A model generated the notes under the pieces. It was not told the origin of the DNA. It made no database searches and was given only the letters and a program-made list of their open reading frames with translations. From NCBI RefSeq assembly GCF_029227915.1, contig NC_079888.1, positions 23,602,001 through 23,666,000 of the forward strand: a stretch of DNA of 64,000 bases, in the 5' to 3' direction. The DNA is from Hydractinia symbiolongicarpus. Its lineage: Eukaryota; Cnidaria; Hydrozoa; Anthoathecata; Hydractiniidae. Shown here in pieces: positions 1 through 10,812 of this stretch (within the stretch, counting starts at the first letter, position 1; each line of letters opens with the position of its first letter). A program made the position numbers and the translations under genes.

Positions 1-538
1 TGAGACTTGTAGTTTTCAAAAATATTTTCATATTTGATGAGACGCTGAATAAAAGCAGTTTAATCGCCGGTAAACGAAAACCCGCGATATCCCGTAAATC
101 CCGGCTTGGCCCGTATAGTCAAAAGTATACAAAGAAAGTACCCAGGGAGTAAACTCATTTCCCGAACGATTTTTTAAATTATTTTTTCACCACTAAAACG
201 CATGAGACTTGTAGTTTTCAAAAAAATTTTCATATTTGATGGGACGCTGAATAAAAGAAGTTTAATCGCCGGCAAACGAAAATCCGCGATTTCCCGTAAA
301 TCCCGGACTCGGCCCGTATAGTCAAAAGTATACAAAGAAAGTACCCAGGGAGTAAACTCATTTCCCGAACGATTTTTTAAATTATTTTTTCACCACTGAA
401 ACGCATGAGACTTGTAGTTTTCAAAAATGTTTTCATTTTTGATGAGACGCATAATGAAAGAGGTTTAATCGCCAGCAAATGAAATCCCGCGTTTTCCCGT
501 AAATCCGGGGCTTGGCCCGTATAGTCGAATGTATACAA
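1..538. repeat. Satellite monomers 1-3, left of the SINE
   Basis: Monomers begin at 1 (A class, GATATCCCG variant), 203 (B class) and 406 (C class: CATAATGAAAGAGG, GCGTTTTCCCG, CCGGGGCTTGG). The third is interrupted after GTATACAA near 538 and resumes at about 914. The first base of the window falls exactly on the monomer phase used here, so the array continues to the left. Confidence 0.95.
421..442. repeat. Monomer dyad stem-loop (representative)
   Basis: TCAAAAATG, loop TTTT, CATTTTTGA: perfect 9-bp arms. This example is in the third monomer. The same element sits about 15 bp into most A-, C-, D- and E-class monomers throughout the array. Copies with TTTTTAAAAATG keep 7 bp of stem. B-class monomers have instead AAATAT, TTTC, ATATTT with 6-bp arms in a shifted register. 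Short dyads that could form cruciforms are known in several centromeric satellites; a role here is inference. Confidence 0.85.
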
Positions 539-553
539 GATAGATAGATAGAT
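539..553. repeat. (GATA)n microsatellite, SINE tail
   Basis: Nearly four GATA units separate the SINE body from satellite sequence. On the SINE strand this is a terminal TATC repeat, the usual place for a short simple-repeat tail left by target-primed reverse transcription. Confidence 0.9.
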
Positions 554-660
554 GTGCATATTTTACATGGCTAGCCTCACAAATATCGAGGGATATACCC
601 TGTCTATTATTTCCAGGAGGGGCCATGGCGTAGATGGAGAGTCCTAGAGTATTTAATGCT

Positions 661-700
661 CATTTTGAGCTACGCAGACCCATTTTGAGCTACGCAGACC
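661..700. repeat. 20-bp perfect tandem duplication in the SINE body
   Basis: The 20-mer at 661-680, beginning CATTTTGAGC and ending TACGCAGACC, is repeated exactly at 681-700. A degenerate continuation (CAATTAGAGC) follows. It could be private to this copy or a variable-number minisatellite of the family. Confidence 0.97.
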
Positions 701-704
701 CAAT

Positions 705-720
705 TAGAGCCCGCGCTCTA
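705..720. repeat. Inverted repeat in the SINE body
   Basis: TAGAGC, loop CCGC, GCTCTA: perfect 6-bp arms. It sits directly after the 20-bp duplication. No function can be assigned. Confidence 0.8.
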
Positions 721-790
721 CTAGACAACTCCCGGCAACATCCAACGGCCCACACAGTGTGCCATCTTCCCAATTTCCCTCACATGGCTT

Positions 791-800
791 GGGTTAACCC
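791..800. repeat. Palindrome GGGTTAACCC
   Basis: A perfect 10-bp palindrome in the SINE body, with a HpaI-type GTTAAC centre. It may be chance. Confidence 0.7.
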
Positions 801-846
801 GGTGCTATGGTAACATTCACTCGCCCATGTTGAATCGCCGTCAAGA

Positions 847-857
847 GGAATCGAACC
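847..857 (-). promoter_or_regulatory. Pol III B box of the SINE
   Basis: Minus-strand GGTTCGATTCC is a perfect match to the B-box consensus GGTTCGANNCC. It lies about 30 bp downstream of the A box, within the normal tRNA-type internal promoter spacing. With a near-consensus A box, the element may still recruit TFIIIC, though transcription inside heterochromatin is uncertain. Confidence 0.8.
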
Positions 858-889
858 CCGGTCTCCCGCACAGAGTACGAGAGCTATAA

Positions 890-900
890 CCACTAATCTA
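890..900 (-). promoter_or_regulatory. Pol III A box of the SINE
   Basis: Minus-strand TAGATTAGTGG fits the A-box consensus TRGYNNARNNG at every constrained position except the fourth, which is A instead of a pyrimidine. It lies where tRNA positions 8-18 are expected in the folded head. Confidence 0.7.
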
Positions 901-1085
901 CGGCGCCACGAAGAAGAAAGTACCCAGGGAGTAAACTCATTTCCCGAACGATTTTTTAAATTATTTTTTCACCACTAAAACGCATGAGACTTGTAGTTTT
1001 CAAAAAAATTTTCATATTTGATGAGACGCTGAATAAAAGAAGTTTAATCGCCGGCAAACGAAAACCCGCGATTTCCCGTAAATCC

Positions 1086-1098
1086 CGGGCTTGGCCCG
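1086..1098. repeat. GC-rich short hairpin in the monomer core (representative)
   Basis: CGGGC, loop TTG, GCCCG in an A-class monomer. D-class monomers have CGGGCT, T, AGCCCG, where the variant base extends the pairing. B-class monomers (GGACTCGGCCCG) lack it, so it is not a universal element of the family. Confidence 0.6.
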
Positions 1099-2806
1099 TA
1101 TAGCCAAAAGTATACAAAGAAAGTACCCAGGGAGTAAACTCATTTCCCGAACGATTTTTTATATTATTTTTTTACCACTAAACGCATGAGACTTGTACTT
1201 TTCAAAAAAATTTTCATATTTGATAGGACGCTGAATAAAAGAAGTTTAATCGCCGGCAAACGAAAATCCGCGATTTCCCGTAAATCCCGGACTCGGCCCG
1301 TATAGTCAAAAGTATACAAAGAAAGTACCCAGGGAGTAAACTCATTTCCCGAACGATTTTTTAAATTATTTTTTCACCACTAAAACGCATAAGACTTGTA
1401 GTTTTCAAAAATGTTTTCATTTTTGGTGAGACGCTGAATAAAAGCAGTTTAATTGCCGGCAAACGAAAAACTGCTATTTCCTTAAATCCCAGACTCGGCC
1501 CGTATAGTCAAAAGTATACAAAGAAAGTACCCAGGGAGTAAACTCATTTCCAGAACGATTTTTTAAATTATTTTTTCACCACTAAAACGCATAAGACTTG
1601 TAGTTTTTAAAAATGTTTTCATTTTTAATGAGACGCTGAATAAAGGAAGTTTAATCGCCGGCAAACGAAAACCCGCGATTTCCCGTAAATCCCGGGCTTG
1701 GCCCGTATAGTCAAAAGTATACAAAGAAAGTACCCAGGGAGTAAACTCATTTCCCGAACGATTTTTTAAATTATTTTTTCACCACTAAAACGCATGAGAC
1801 TTGTAGTTTTCAAAAATGTTTTCATTTTTGATGAGACGCTTAATGAAAAAGGTTTAATTGCCGGCAAATGAAATCCCGCGTTTTCCCGTAAATCCGGGGC
1901 TTGGCCCGTATAGTCGAATGTATACAAAGACAGTACCCAGGGAGTAAACTCATTTCCCGAACGATTTTTTATATTATTTTTTTACCACTAAACGCATGAG
2001 ACTTGTAGTTTTCAAAAATATTTTCATATTTGATGGGACGCTGAATAAAAGAAGTTTAATCGCCGGCAAACGAAAATCCGCGATTTCCCGTAAATCCCGG
2101 ACTCGGCCCGTATAGTCAAAAGTATACAAAGAAAGTACCCAGGGAGTAAACTCATTTCCCGAACGATTTTTTAAATTATTTTTTCACCACTAAAACGCAT
2201 GAGACTTGTAGTTTTTAAAAATGTTTTCATTTTTGTTGAGACGCTGAATAAAGGAAGTTTAATCGCCGGCAAAAGAAAACCCGCGATTTCCCGTCAATCC
2301 CGGGCTTGGCCCGTATAGTCAAAAGTATACAAAGAAAGTACCCAGGGAATAAACTGATTTCCCGAACGATTTTTTATATTATTGTTTTACCACTAAACGC
2401 ATGAGACTTGTAGTTTTCAAAAATATTTTCAAATTTGATGGGACGCTGAATAAAAGAAGTTTAATCGCCGGCAAACGAAAATCCGCGATTTCCCGTAAAT
2501 CCCGGACTCGGCCCGTATAGTCAAAAGTATACAAAGAAAGTACCCAGGGAGTAAACTCATTTCCCGAACGATTTTTTATATTATTTTTTTACCACTAAAC
2601 GCATGAGACTTGTAGTTTTCAAAAATATTTTCATATTTGATAGGACGCTGAATAAAAGAAGTTTAATCGCCGGCAAACGAAAATCAGCGATTTCCCGTAA
2701 ATCCCGGACTCGGCCCGTATAGTCAAAAGTATACAAAGAAAGTACCCAGGGAGTAAACTCATTTCCCGAACGATTTTTTAAATTATTTTTTCACCACTAA
2801 AACGCA

Positions 2807-2984
2807 TGAGACTTGTAGTTTAGACGCTGAATAAAAGCAGTTTAATCGCCGCCAAACGAAAAACTGCGATTTCCCTAAATCCCAGACTCGGCCCGTATAG
2901 TCAAAAGTATACAAAGAAAGTACCCAGGGAGTAAATTCATTTCCAGAACGATTTTTTAAATTATTTTTTCACCACTAAAACGCA
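2807..2984. repeat. Shortened monomer, 178 bp; stem-loop deleted
   Basis: TGTAGTTT at 2813-2820 runs directly into AGACGCTG. About 24 bp are missing compared with its B2 relatives. The missing piece is the dyad stem-loop itself plus a few bases, which suggests deletion of a hairpin during replication. I saw no other monomer with this junction. Confidence 0.9.
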
Positions 2985-3591
2985 TAAGACTTGTAGTTTT
3001 TAAAAATGTTTTCATTTTTGATGAGACGCTGAATAAAGGAAGTTTAATCGCCGGCAAACGAAAACCCGCGATTTCCCGTCAATCCCGCGCTTGGCCCGTA
3101 TAGTCAAAAGTATACAAAGAAAGTACCCAGGGAGTAAACTCATTTCACGAACGATTTTTTATATTATTGTTTTACCACTAAACGCATGAGACTTGTAGTT
3201 TTCAAAAATATTTTCATATTTGATGGGACGCTGAATAAAAGAAGTTTAATCGCCGGCAAACGAAAACCCGCAATTTCCCGTAAATCCGGGGCTTGGCCCG
3301 TATAGTCGAATGTATACAAAGACAGTACCCAGGGAGTAAACTCATTTCCCGAACGATTTTTTATATTATTTTTTTACCACTAAACGCATGAGACTTGTAG
3401 TTTTCAAAAATATTTTCATATTTGATGGGACGCTGAATAAAAGAAGTTTAATCGCCGGCAAACGAAAATCCGCGATTTCCCGTAAATCCCGGACTCGGCC
3501 CGTATAGTCAAAAGTATACAAAGAAAGTACCCAGGGAGTAAACTCATTTCCCGAACGATTTTTTAAATTATTTTTTCACCACTAAAACGCA

Positions 3592-4400
3592 TGAGACTTG
3601 TAGTTTTCAAAAATGTTTTCATTTTTGGTGAGACGCTGAATAAAAGCAGTTTAATCGCCGGCAAACGAAAAACTGCGATTTCCCTAAATCCCAGACTCGG
3701 CCCGTATAGTCAGAAGTATACAAAGAAAGTACCCAGGGAGTAAACTCATTTCCAGAACGATTTTTTAAATTATTTTTTCACCACTAAAACGCATAAGACT
3801 TGTAGTTTTTAAAAATGTTTTCATTTTTGATGAGACGCTGAATAGAGAAAGTTTAATCGCCGGCAAACGAAAACCCGCGATTTCCCGTCAATCCCGGGCT
3901 TGGCCCGTATAGTCAAAAGTATACAAAGAAAGTACCCAGGGTGTAAACTCATTTCCCGAACGATTTTTTAAATTATTTTTTCACCACTAAAACGCATGAG
4001 ACTTGTAGTTTTCAAAAATGTTTTCATTTTTGGTGAGACGCTGAATAAAAGCAGTTTAATCGCCGGCAAACGAAAAACTGCGATTTCCCTAAATCCCAGA
4101 CTCGGCCCGTATAGTCAGAAGTATACAAAGAAAGTACCCAGGGAGTAAACTCATTTCCAGAACGATTTTTTAAATTATTTTTTCACCACTAAAACACATA
4201 AGACTTGTAGTTTTTAAAAATGTTTTCATTTTTGATGAGACGCTGAATAAAGGAAGTTTAATCGCCGGCAAACGAAAACCCGCGATTTCCCGTCAATCCC
4301 AGGCTTGGCCCGTATAGTCAAAAGTATACAAAGAAAGTACCCAGGGAGTAAACTGATTTCCCGAACGATTTTTTATATTATTGTTTTACCACTAAACGCA
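3592..4400. repeat. Tandem dimer, about 405 bp, two copies
   Basis: Copies at 3592-3996 and 3997-4400. Each is a B2 monomer (GGTGAG, AAAACTGCG, CCAGACTCGG, GTCAGAAG) followed by an A-prime monomer (CCCGTCAATCCC). The GTCAGAAG variant, present in both, supports duplication of the pair as a unit. The last monomer is also the first of the following 7-mer. Confidence 0.8.
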
Positions 4401-5616
4401 TGAGACTTGTAGTTTTCAAAAATGTTTTCATATTTGATGGGACGCTGAATAAAAGAAGTTTAATCGCCGGCAAACGAAAACCCGCGATTTCCCGTAAATC
4501 CCGGGCTTGGCCCGTATAGTCAAAAGTATACAAAGAAAGTACCCAGGGAGTAAACTCATTTCCCGAACGATTTTTTAAATTACTTTTTCACCACTAAAAC
4601 GCATGAGATTTGTAGTTTTTAAAAATGTTTTCATTTTTGATGAGACGCTGAATAAAAGAAGTTTAATCGCCGGCAAACGAAAACCTGCGATTTCCCGTAA
4701 ATCCTGGACTCGGCCCGTATAGTCAAAAGTATACAAAGAAAGTACCCAGGGAGTAAACTCATTTCCCAAACGATTTTTTAAATTATTATTTCACCACAAA
4801 AACGCATGAGACTTGTAGTTTTCAAGAATGTTTTCATTTTTGATGAGACGCTGAATAAAAGCAGTTTAATCGCCGGCAAACGAAAACCCGCGATTTCTCG
4901 TAAATCCCGGCTTGGCCCGTATAGTCAAAAATATACAAAGAAAGTACCCAGGGAGTAAACTCATTTCCCGAACGATTTTTTAAATTATTTTTTCACCACT
5001 AAAACGCATCAGACTTGTAGTTTTCAAAAATATTTTCATTTTTGATGAGACGCTGAATAAAAGCAGTTTAATCGCTGACAAACGAAAAACTGCGATTTCC
5101 CTAAGTCCCGGACTCGGCCCGTATAGTCCAAAAGTATACAAAGAAAGTACCCAGAGAGTAAACTCATTTCCAGAACGATTTTTTAAATTATTTTTTCACC
5201 ACTAAAACGCATAAGACTTGTAGTTTTTAAAAATGTTTTCATTTTTGATGAGACGCTGAATAAAAGAAGTTTAATCGCCGGCTAACGAAAACCGGCGATT
5301 TCCCGTAAATCCCGGGCTTGACCCGTATAGCCAAAAGTATACAAAGAAAGTACCCAGGAAGTAAACTCATTTCCCGAACGATTTTTTATATTACTTTTTT
5401 ACAACTAAACGCATGAGACTTGTAGTTTTCAAAAAAATTTTCATATTTGATCGGACGCTGAATAAAAGAAGTTTAATCGCCGGCAAACGAAAATCCGCGA
5501 TTTCCCGTAAATCCCGGACTCGGCCCGTATAGTCAAAAGTATACAAAGAAAGTACCCAGGGAGTGAACTCATTTCCCGAAAGATTTTTTAAATTTTTTTT
5601 TCACCACTAAAACACA
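4199..5616. repeat. 7-mer HOR unit, copy 1 (1418 bp)
   Basis: Monomers start at 4199, 4401, 4604, 4807, 5009, 5212 and 5414. Diagnostic variants are AACACATAAG at the start, GAGATTTG, CAAGAATG, CATCAGACTT with CTAAGTCCC, and GCTAACGAAAACCGG. All recur 1418 bp later. This copy has AGGAAGTAAAC near 5355, where copy 2 has AGGGAGTAAAC. Confidence 0.92.
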
Positions 5617-7035
5617 TAAGACTTGTAGTTTTTAAAAATGTTTTCATTTTTGATGAGACGCTGAATAAAGGAAGTTTAATCGCCGGCAAACGAAAACCCG
5701 CGATTTCCCGTCAATCCCAGGCTTGGCCCGTATAGTCAAAAGTATACAAAGAAAGTACCCAGGGAGTAAACTGATTTCCCGAACGATTTTTTATATTATT
5801 GTTTTACCACTAAACGCATGAGACTTGTAGTTTTCAAAAATATTTTCATATTTGATGGGACGCTGAATAAAAGAAGTTTAATCGCCGGCAAACGAAAACC
5901 CGCGATTTCCCGTAAATCCCGGGCTTGGCCCGTATAGTCAAAAGTATACAAAGAAAGTACCCAGGGAGTAAACTCATTTCCCGAACGATTTTTTAAATTA
6001 CTTTTTCACCACTAAAACGCATGAGATTTGTAGTTTTTAAAAATGTTTTCATTTTTGATGAGACGCTGAATAAAAGAAGTTTAATCGCCGGCAAACGAAA
6101 ACCTGCGATTTCCCGTAAATCCTGGACTCGGCCCGTATAGTCAAAAGTATACAAAGAAAGTACCCAGGGAGTAAACTCATTTCCCAAACGATTTTTTAAA
6201 TTATTATTTCACCACAAAAACGCATGAGACTTGTAGTTTTCAAGAATGTTTTCATTTTTGATGAGACGCTGAATAAAAGCAGTTTAATCGCCGGCAAACG
6301 AAAACCCGCGATTTCTCGTAAATCCCGGCTTGGCCCGTATAGTCAAAAATATACAAAGAAAGTACCCAGGGAGTAAACTCATTTCCCGAACGATTTTTTA
6401 AATTATTTTTTCACCACTAAAACGCATCAGACTTGTAGTTTTCAAAAATATTTTCATTTTTGATGAGACGCTGAATAAAAGCAGTTTAATCGCTGACAAA
6501 CGAAAAACTGCGATTTCCCTAAGTCCCGGACTCGGCCCGTATAGTCCAAAAGTATACAAAGAAAGTACCCAGAGAGTAAACTCATTTCCAGAACGATTTT
6601 TTAAATTATTTTTTCACCACTAAAACGCATAAGACTTGTAGTTTTTAAAAATGTTTTCATTTTTGATGAGACGCTGAATAAAAGAAGTTTAATCGCCGGC
6701 TAACGAAAACCGGCGATTTCCCGTAAATCCCGGGCTTGACCCGTATAGCCAAAAGTATACAAAGAAAGTACCCAGGGAGTAAACTCATTTCCCGAACGAT
6801 TTTTTATATTACTTTTTTACAACTAAACGCATGAGACTTGTAGTTTTCAAAAAAATTTTCATATTTGATCGGACGCTGAATAAAAGAAGTTTAATCGCCG
6901 GCAAACGAAAATCCGCGATTTCCCGTAAATCCCGGACTCGGCCCGTATAGTCAAAAGTATACAAAGAAAGTACCCAGGGAGTGAACTCATTTCCCGAAAG
7001 ATTTTTTAAATTTTTTTTTTCACCACTAAAACGCA
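5617..7035. repeat. 7-mer HOR unit, copy 2
   Basis: Monomers start at 5617, 5819, 6022, 6225, 6427, 6630 and 6832. By eye it is nearly identical to the preceding unit over its full length. A third copy of the same monomer order begins at 16684, but that one is single and is followed by an extra B monomer. Confidence 0.92.
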
Positions 7036-8384
7036 TGAGACTTGTAGTTTTCAAAAATGTTTTCATTTTTGATGAGACACTTAATGAAAGAGGTTTAATC
7101 GCCGGAAAACGAAAACCCGCGATTTCCCGTAAATCCCGGGCTTAGCCCGTATAGTCAAATGTATACAAAGAAAGTACCCTGTGAGTGAACTCATTTCCAG
7201 AACGAAGTTTTAAATCATTTTTCACCACTAAAACGCATGAGACTTGTAGTTTTTTAAAAATGTTTTCATTTTTAATGAGACGCTGAATAAAAGCAGTTTA
7301 ATCGCCGGCAAACGAAAAACTGCGATTTCCCGAACGATTTTTTAAATTTTTTTTTTCACCACTAAAACGCATGAGACTTGTAGTTTTCAAAAATGTTTTC
7401 ATTTTTGATGAGACACTTAATGAAAGAGGTTTAATCGCCGGAAAACGAAAACCCGCGATTTCCCGTAAATCCCGGGCTTAGCCCGTATAGTCGAATGTAT
7501 ACAAGGAAAGTACCCTGTGAGTGAACTCATTTCCAGAACGAATTTTTAAATCATTTTTTCACCAATAAAACGCATGAGACTTGTAGTTTTTTAAAAATGT
7601 TTTCATTTTTGATGAGACGCTGAATAAAAGCAGTTTAATCGCCGGAAAACGAAAAACAGCGATTTCCCTAAATCCCGGACTCGGCCCGTATAGTCAAAAG
7701 TATACAAAGAAAGTACCCAGGGAGTAAACTCATTTCCAGAACGATTTTTTAAATTATTTTTTCACCACTAAAACGCATCAGACTTGTAGTTTTTAAAAAT
7801 GTTTTCATTTTTGATGAGATGCTGAATAAAAGAAGTTTAATCGCCGGCAAACGAAAACCCGCGAGTTCCCGTAAATCCCGGGCTTGGCCCGTATAGCCAA
7901 AAGTATACAAAGAAAGTACCCAGGGAGTAAACTCATTTCCCGAACGATTTTTTATATTATTTTTTTACCACTAAACGCATGAGACTTGTAGTTTTCAAAA
8001 ACAATTTCATATTTGATGGGACGCTGAATAAAAGAAGTTTAATCGCCGGCAAACGAAAATCCGCGATTTCCCGTAAATCCCGGACTCGGCCCGTATAGTC
8101 AAAAGTATACAAAGAAAGTACCCAGGGAGTAAACTCATTTCCAGAACGATTTTTTAAATTATTTTTTTACCACTAAACGCATGAGACTTGTAGTTTTCAA
8201 AAACATTTTCATATTTGATGGGACGCTGAATAAAGGAAGTTTAATCGCCGGCAAACGAAAACCCGCGATTTCCCGTAAATCCCGTGCTTGGCCCGTATAG
8301 TCAAAAGTATACAAAGAAAGTACTCAGGGAGTAAAATCATTTCCAGAACGATTTTTTAAATTATTTTTTCACCACTAAAACGCA
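7036..8384. repeat. First D / short / D / E block
   Basis: Monomers: 7036 (D), 7238 (134 bp), 7372 (D), 7575 (E), 7778 (A with GAGATGCTG), 7980 (B with ACAATTTC) and 8182 (A with CCCGTGCTTGG). The same order, give or take one monomer, is found at 18307-19857, 27359 onward, 30939 onward and 35058 onward, making this the left-most copy of the superunit that dominates the middle of the window. Confidence 0.88.
7238..7371. repeat. 134-bp shortened monomer, copy 1
   Basis: ATTTCCC at 7325-7331 fuses the core directly to the CGAACGA tail. Compared with a full E- or B2-like monomer, 70 bp between two ATTTCCC words are missing. This copy differs from the others in having ATTTTTAATGAG instead of ATTTTTGATGAG. 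Confidence 0.95.
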
Positions 8385-10812
8385 TAAGACTTGTAGTTTT
8401 TAAAAATGTTTTCATTTTTGATGAGACGCTGAATAAAAGAAGTTTAATCGCCGGCAAACAAAAACCCGCGATTTCCCGTAAATCCCGGGCTTGGCCCGTA
8501 TAGTCAAAAGTATACAAAGAAAGTACTCAGGGAGTAAAATCATTTCCAGAACGATTTTTTAAATTATTTTTTCACCACTAAAACGCATAAGACTTGTAGT
8601 TTTTAAAAATGTTTTCATTTTTGATGAGACGCTGAATAAAGGAAGTTTAATCGCCGGCAAACGAAAACCCGCGATTTCCCGTAAATCCCGGGCTTGGCCC
8701 GTATAGTCAAAAGTATACAAAGAAAGTACCCAGGGAGTAAACTCATTTCCCGAACGAATTTTTATATTATTTTTTTACAACTAAACGCATGAGACTTGTA
8801 GTTTTCAAAAATATTTTCATATTTGATGGGACGCTGAATAAAAGAAGTTTAATCGCCGGCAAACGAAAATCCGCGTTTTCCCGTAAATCCCGGACTCGGC
8901 CCGTATAGTCAAAAGTATACAAAGAAAGTACCCAGGGAGTAAACTCATTTTCCGAACGATTTTTTAAATTATTTTTTCACCACTAAAACGCATGAGACTT
9001 GTAGTTTTCAAAAATGTTTTCATTTTTGATGAGACGCTGAATAAAAGAAGTTTAATCGCCGGCAAACGAAATCCCGCGATTTCCCGTAAATCCCGGGCTT
9101 GGCCCGTATAGTCAAAAGTATACAAAGAAAGTACCCAGGGAGTAAACTCATTTCCCGAACGATTTTTTAAATTACTTTTTCACCACTAAAACGCATGAGA
9201 CTTGTAGTTTTCAAGAATGTTTTCATTTTTGATGAGACGCTGAATAAAAGCAGTTTAATCGCCGGCAAACGAAAACCCGCGATTTCTCGTAAATCCCGGC
9301 TTGGCCCGTATAGTCTAAAGTATACAAAGAAAGTACCCAGGGAGTAAACTCATTTCCCGAACGATTTTTTAAATTATTTTTTCACCACTAAAACGCATGA
9401 GACTTGTAGTTTTCAAAAATGTTTTCATTTTTGATGAGACGCTGAATAAAAGCAGTTTAATCGCTGGCAAACGAAAAACTGCGATTTTGCTAAATCCCGG
9501 ACTCGGCCCGTAAAGTCAAAAATATACAAAGAAAGTACCCAGGGAGTAAACTCATTTTCCGAACGATTTTTTAAATTATTTTTTCACCACTAAAACGCAT
9601 GAGACTTGTAGTTTTCGAAAATGCTTTCATTTTTGATGAGACGCTGAATAAAAGAAGTTTAATCGCCGGCAAACGAAAACCCGCATTTTCCCGTAAATCC
9701 CGGTCTCGGTCCGTATAGTCAAAAGTATACAAGGAAAGTACCCAGTGAGTAAACTCATTTTCCGAACGAATTTTTAAATTATTTTTTCACCACTAAAACG
9801 CATGAGACTGGTAGTTTTCAGAAATGTTTTCATTTTTGATGAGACGCTTAAAGAAAGTGGTTTAATCGCCGGCAAACGAAAACCCGCGATATCCCGTAAA
9901 TCCCGGGCTTGGCCCGTATAGTCGAATGTATACAAAGAAAGTAACCTGTGAGTAAACTCATTTCTAAAACGATTTTTTAAATTATCTTTTCACCACTAAA
10001 GCCCATGAGACTTGTAGTATTTAAAAATATTTTCATTTTTGATGAGACGCTGAATAAAAGAAGTTTAATCGCCGGCAAACAAAACCCGCGACTTCCCGTA
10101 AATCGCGGACTCGGCCCGTATAGTCAAAATAATACAAAGAAAGTACCCAGGGAGTAAACTCATTTCCCGAACGATTTTTAAATTATTTTTTCACCACTGA
10201 AACGGATGAGACTTGTAGTTTTCAAAAATGTTTTCATTTTTGATGAGACGCTGAATAAAAGAAGTTTAATCGCCGGCAAACGAAAAAATGCTATTTCCAT
10301 AAATCCCGGACTCGGCCCGTATAGTCAAAAGTATACAAAGAAAGTACCCAGGGAGTAAACTCATTTCCAGAACGATTTTTTAAATTATTTTTTCACCACT
10401 AAAACGCATAAGACTTGTAGTTTTTAAAAATGTTTTCATTTTTGATGAGACGCTGAATAAAAGAAGTTTAATCGCCGGCAAACGAAAACCCGCGATTTCC
10501 GTAAATCCCGGGTTTGGCCCGTATAGTCAAAAGTATACAAAGAAAGTACCCAGGGAGTAAACTCATTTCCCGAACGATTTTATATATTATTTTCTTACCA
10601 CTAAACGCATGAGACTTGTAGTTTTCAAAAAAAATTTCATATTTGATGGGACGCTGAATAAAAGAAGTTTAATCGCCGGCAAACGAACATCCGCGATTTC
10701 CCGTAAATCCCGGACTCGGCCCGTATAGTCAAAAGTATACAAAGAAAGTACCCAGGGAGTAAACTCATTTCCCGAACGATTTTTTAAGTTATTTTTTCAC
10801 CACTAAAACGCA
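8385..10812. repeat. 12-mer HOR unit, copy 1 (2428 bp)
   Basis: Monomers start at 8385, 8588, 8790, 8993, 9196, 9398, 9600, 9803, 10006, 10207, 10409 and 10610. Diagnostic features in order: TACTCAGGG, TTTCTCG, GATTTTGC with TAAAGTC, TCTCGGTCC, GAGACTGG with AAAGAAAGTGG, GCGGACTCGG with AATAATAC, GAAACGGATGAG, and AAAAATGC. All recur 2428 bp to the right. Confidence 0.92.

Larger units (their letters stand above)
554..833 (-). other. SINE body, unrecognised
   Basis: About 280 bp of unique sequence between the tRNA-like head and the microsatellite tail. It has no open frame of note and no match I recognise to a CORE, V or Deu central domain. It contains a perfect 20-bp tandem duplication (661-700), a 6-bp-arm hairpin (705-720) and a 10-bp palindrome (791-800). 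It could be a LINE-derived 3' region, but I cannot assign a partner LINE. Confidence 0.5.
834..907 (-). pseudogene. tRNA-like SINE head, Asp-tRNA-like T-arm half
   Basis: On the minus strand this folds as a degenerate tRNA. Bases 901-905 pair with 836-840 as an acceptor stem, followed by one mismatch and one G-U. A 5-bp anticodon-like stem (CTCGT with GCGGG) contains two G-U pairs. The 23 nt at 847-869, covering the variable region and T arm, match animal tRNA-Asp as I remember it. The anticodon loop (ACTCTGT) lacks the conserved U33, and the T stem is imperfect, so it is not a working tRNA gene. Derivation from tRNA-Asp is probable but rests on memory, not on a search. Confidence 0.7.
539..913 (-). 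mobile_element. tRNA-derived SINE inserted in a satellite monomer
   Basis: This is the only stretch with no similarity to the satellite. Read on the minus strand it starts with a tRNA-like head (about 907-834) holding Pol III A and B boxes, continues through an unrecognised body (about 833-554), and ends in a (TATC)n-type tail (553-539). That is the 5'-to-3' order of a tRNA-derived SINE, which depends on a partner LINE for retrotransposition. Removing it restores a monomer of about 202 bp. A short AAGA occurs at 537-540 and again at 911-914 or 914-917, a possible 4-bp target-site duplication; the right edge is ambiguous by about 3 bp because the target is A/G-rich. There is no coding capacity. 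The family is not recognised. Confidence 0.85.
914..4198. repeat. Mixed monomers with B2/A-prime dimers
   Basis: This block holds the end of the interrupted monomer and full copies starting at 985, 1187, 1390, 1592, 1795, 1997, 2200, 2402, 2604, 2807 (shortened), 2985, 3187, 3389, 3592, 3794 and 3997. Classes are mixed A, B, B2, A-prime and C with no single long period. A B2 plus A-prime pair recurs at 2807, 3592 and 3997. The 2985-4198 part aligns monomer by monomer with 15673-16683. Confidence 0.9.

Noticed and set aside
834-907. A functional tRNA gene on the minus strand
   Set aside because: The acceptor stem has a mismatch, the T stem is imperfect, the anticodon loop lacks U33, and it is fused to a SINE body and tail. 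It is best read as the promoter-bearing head of a SINE.
539-913. LTR or DNA transposon
   Set aside because: No terminal direct or inverted repeats were found. The A and B boxes and the simple-repeat tail fit a SINE better.
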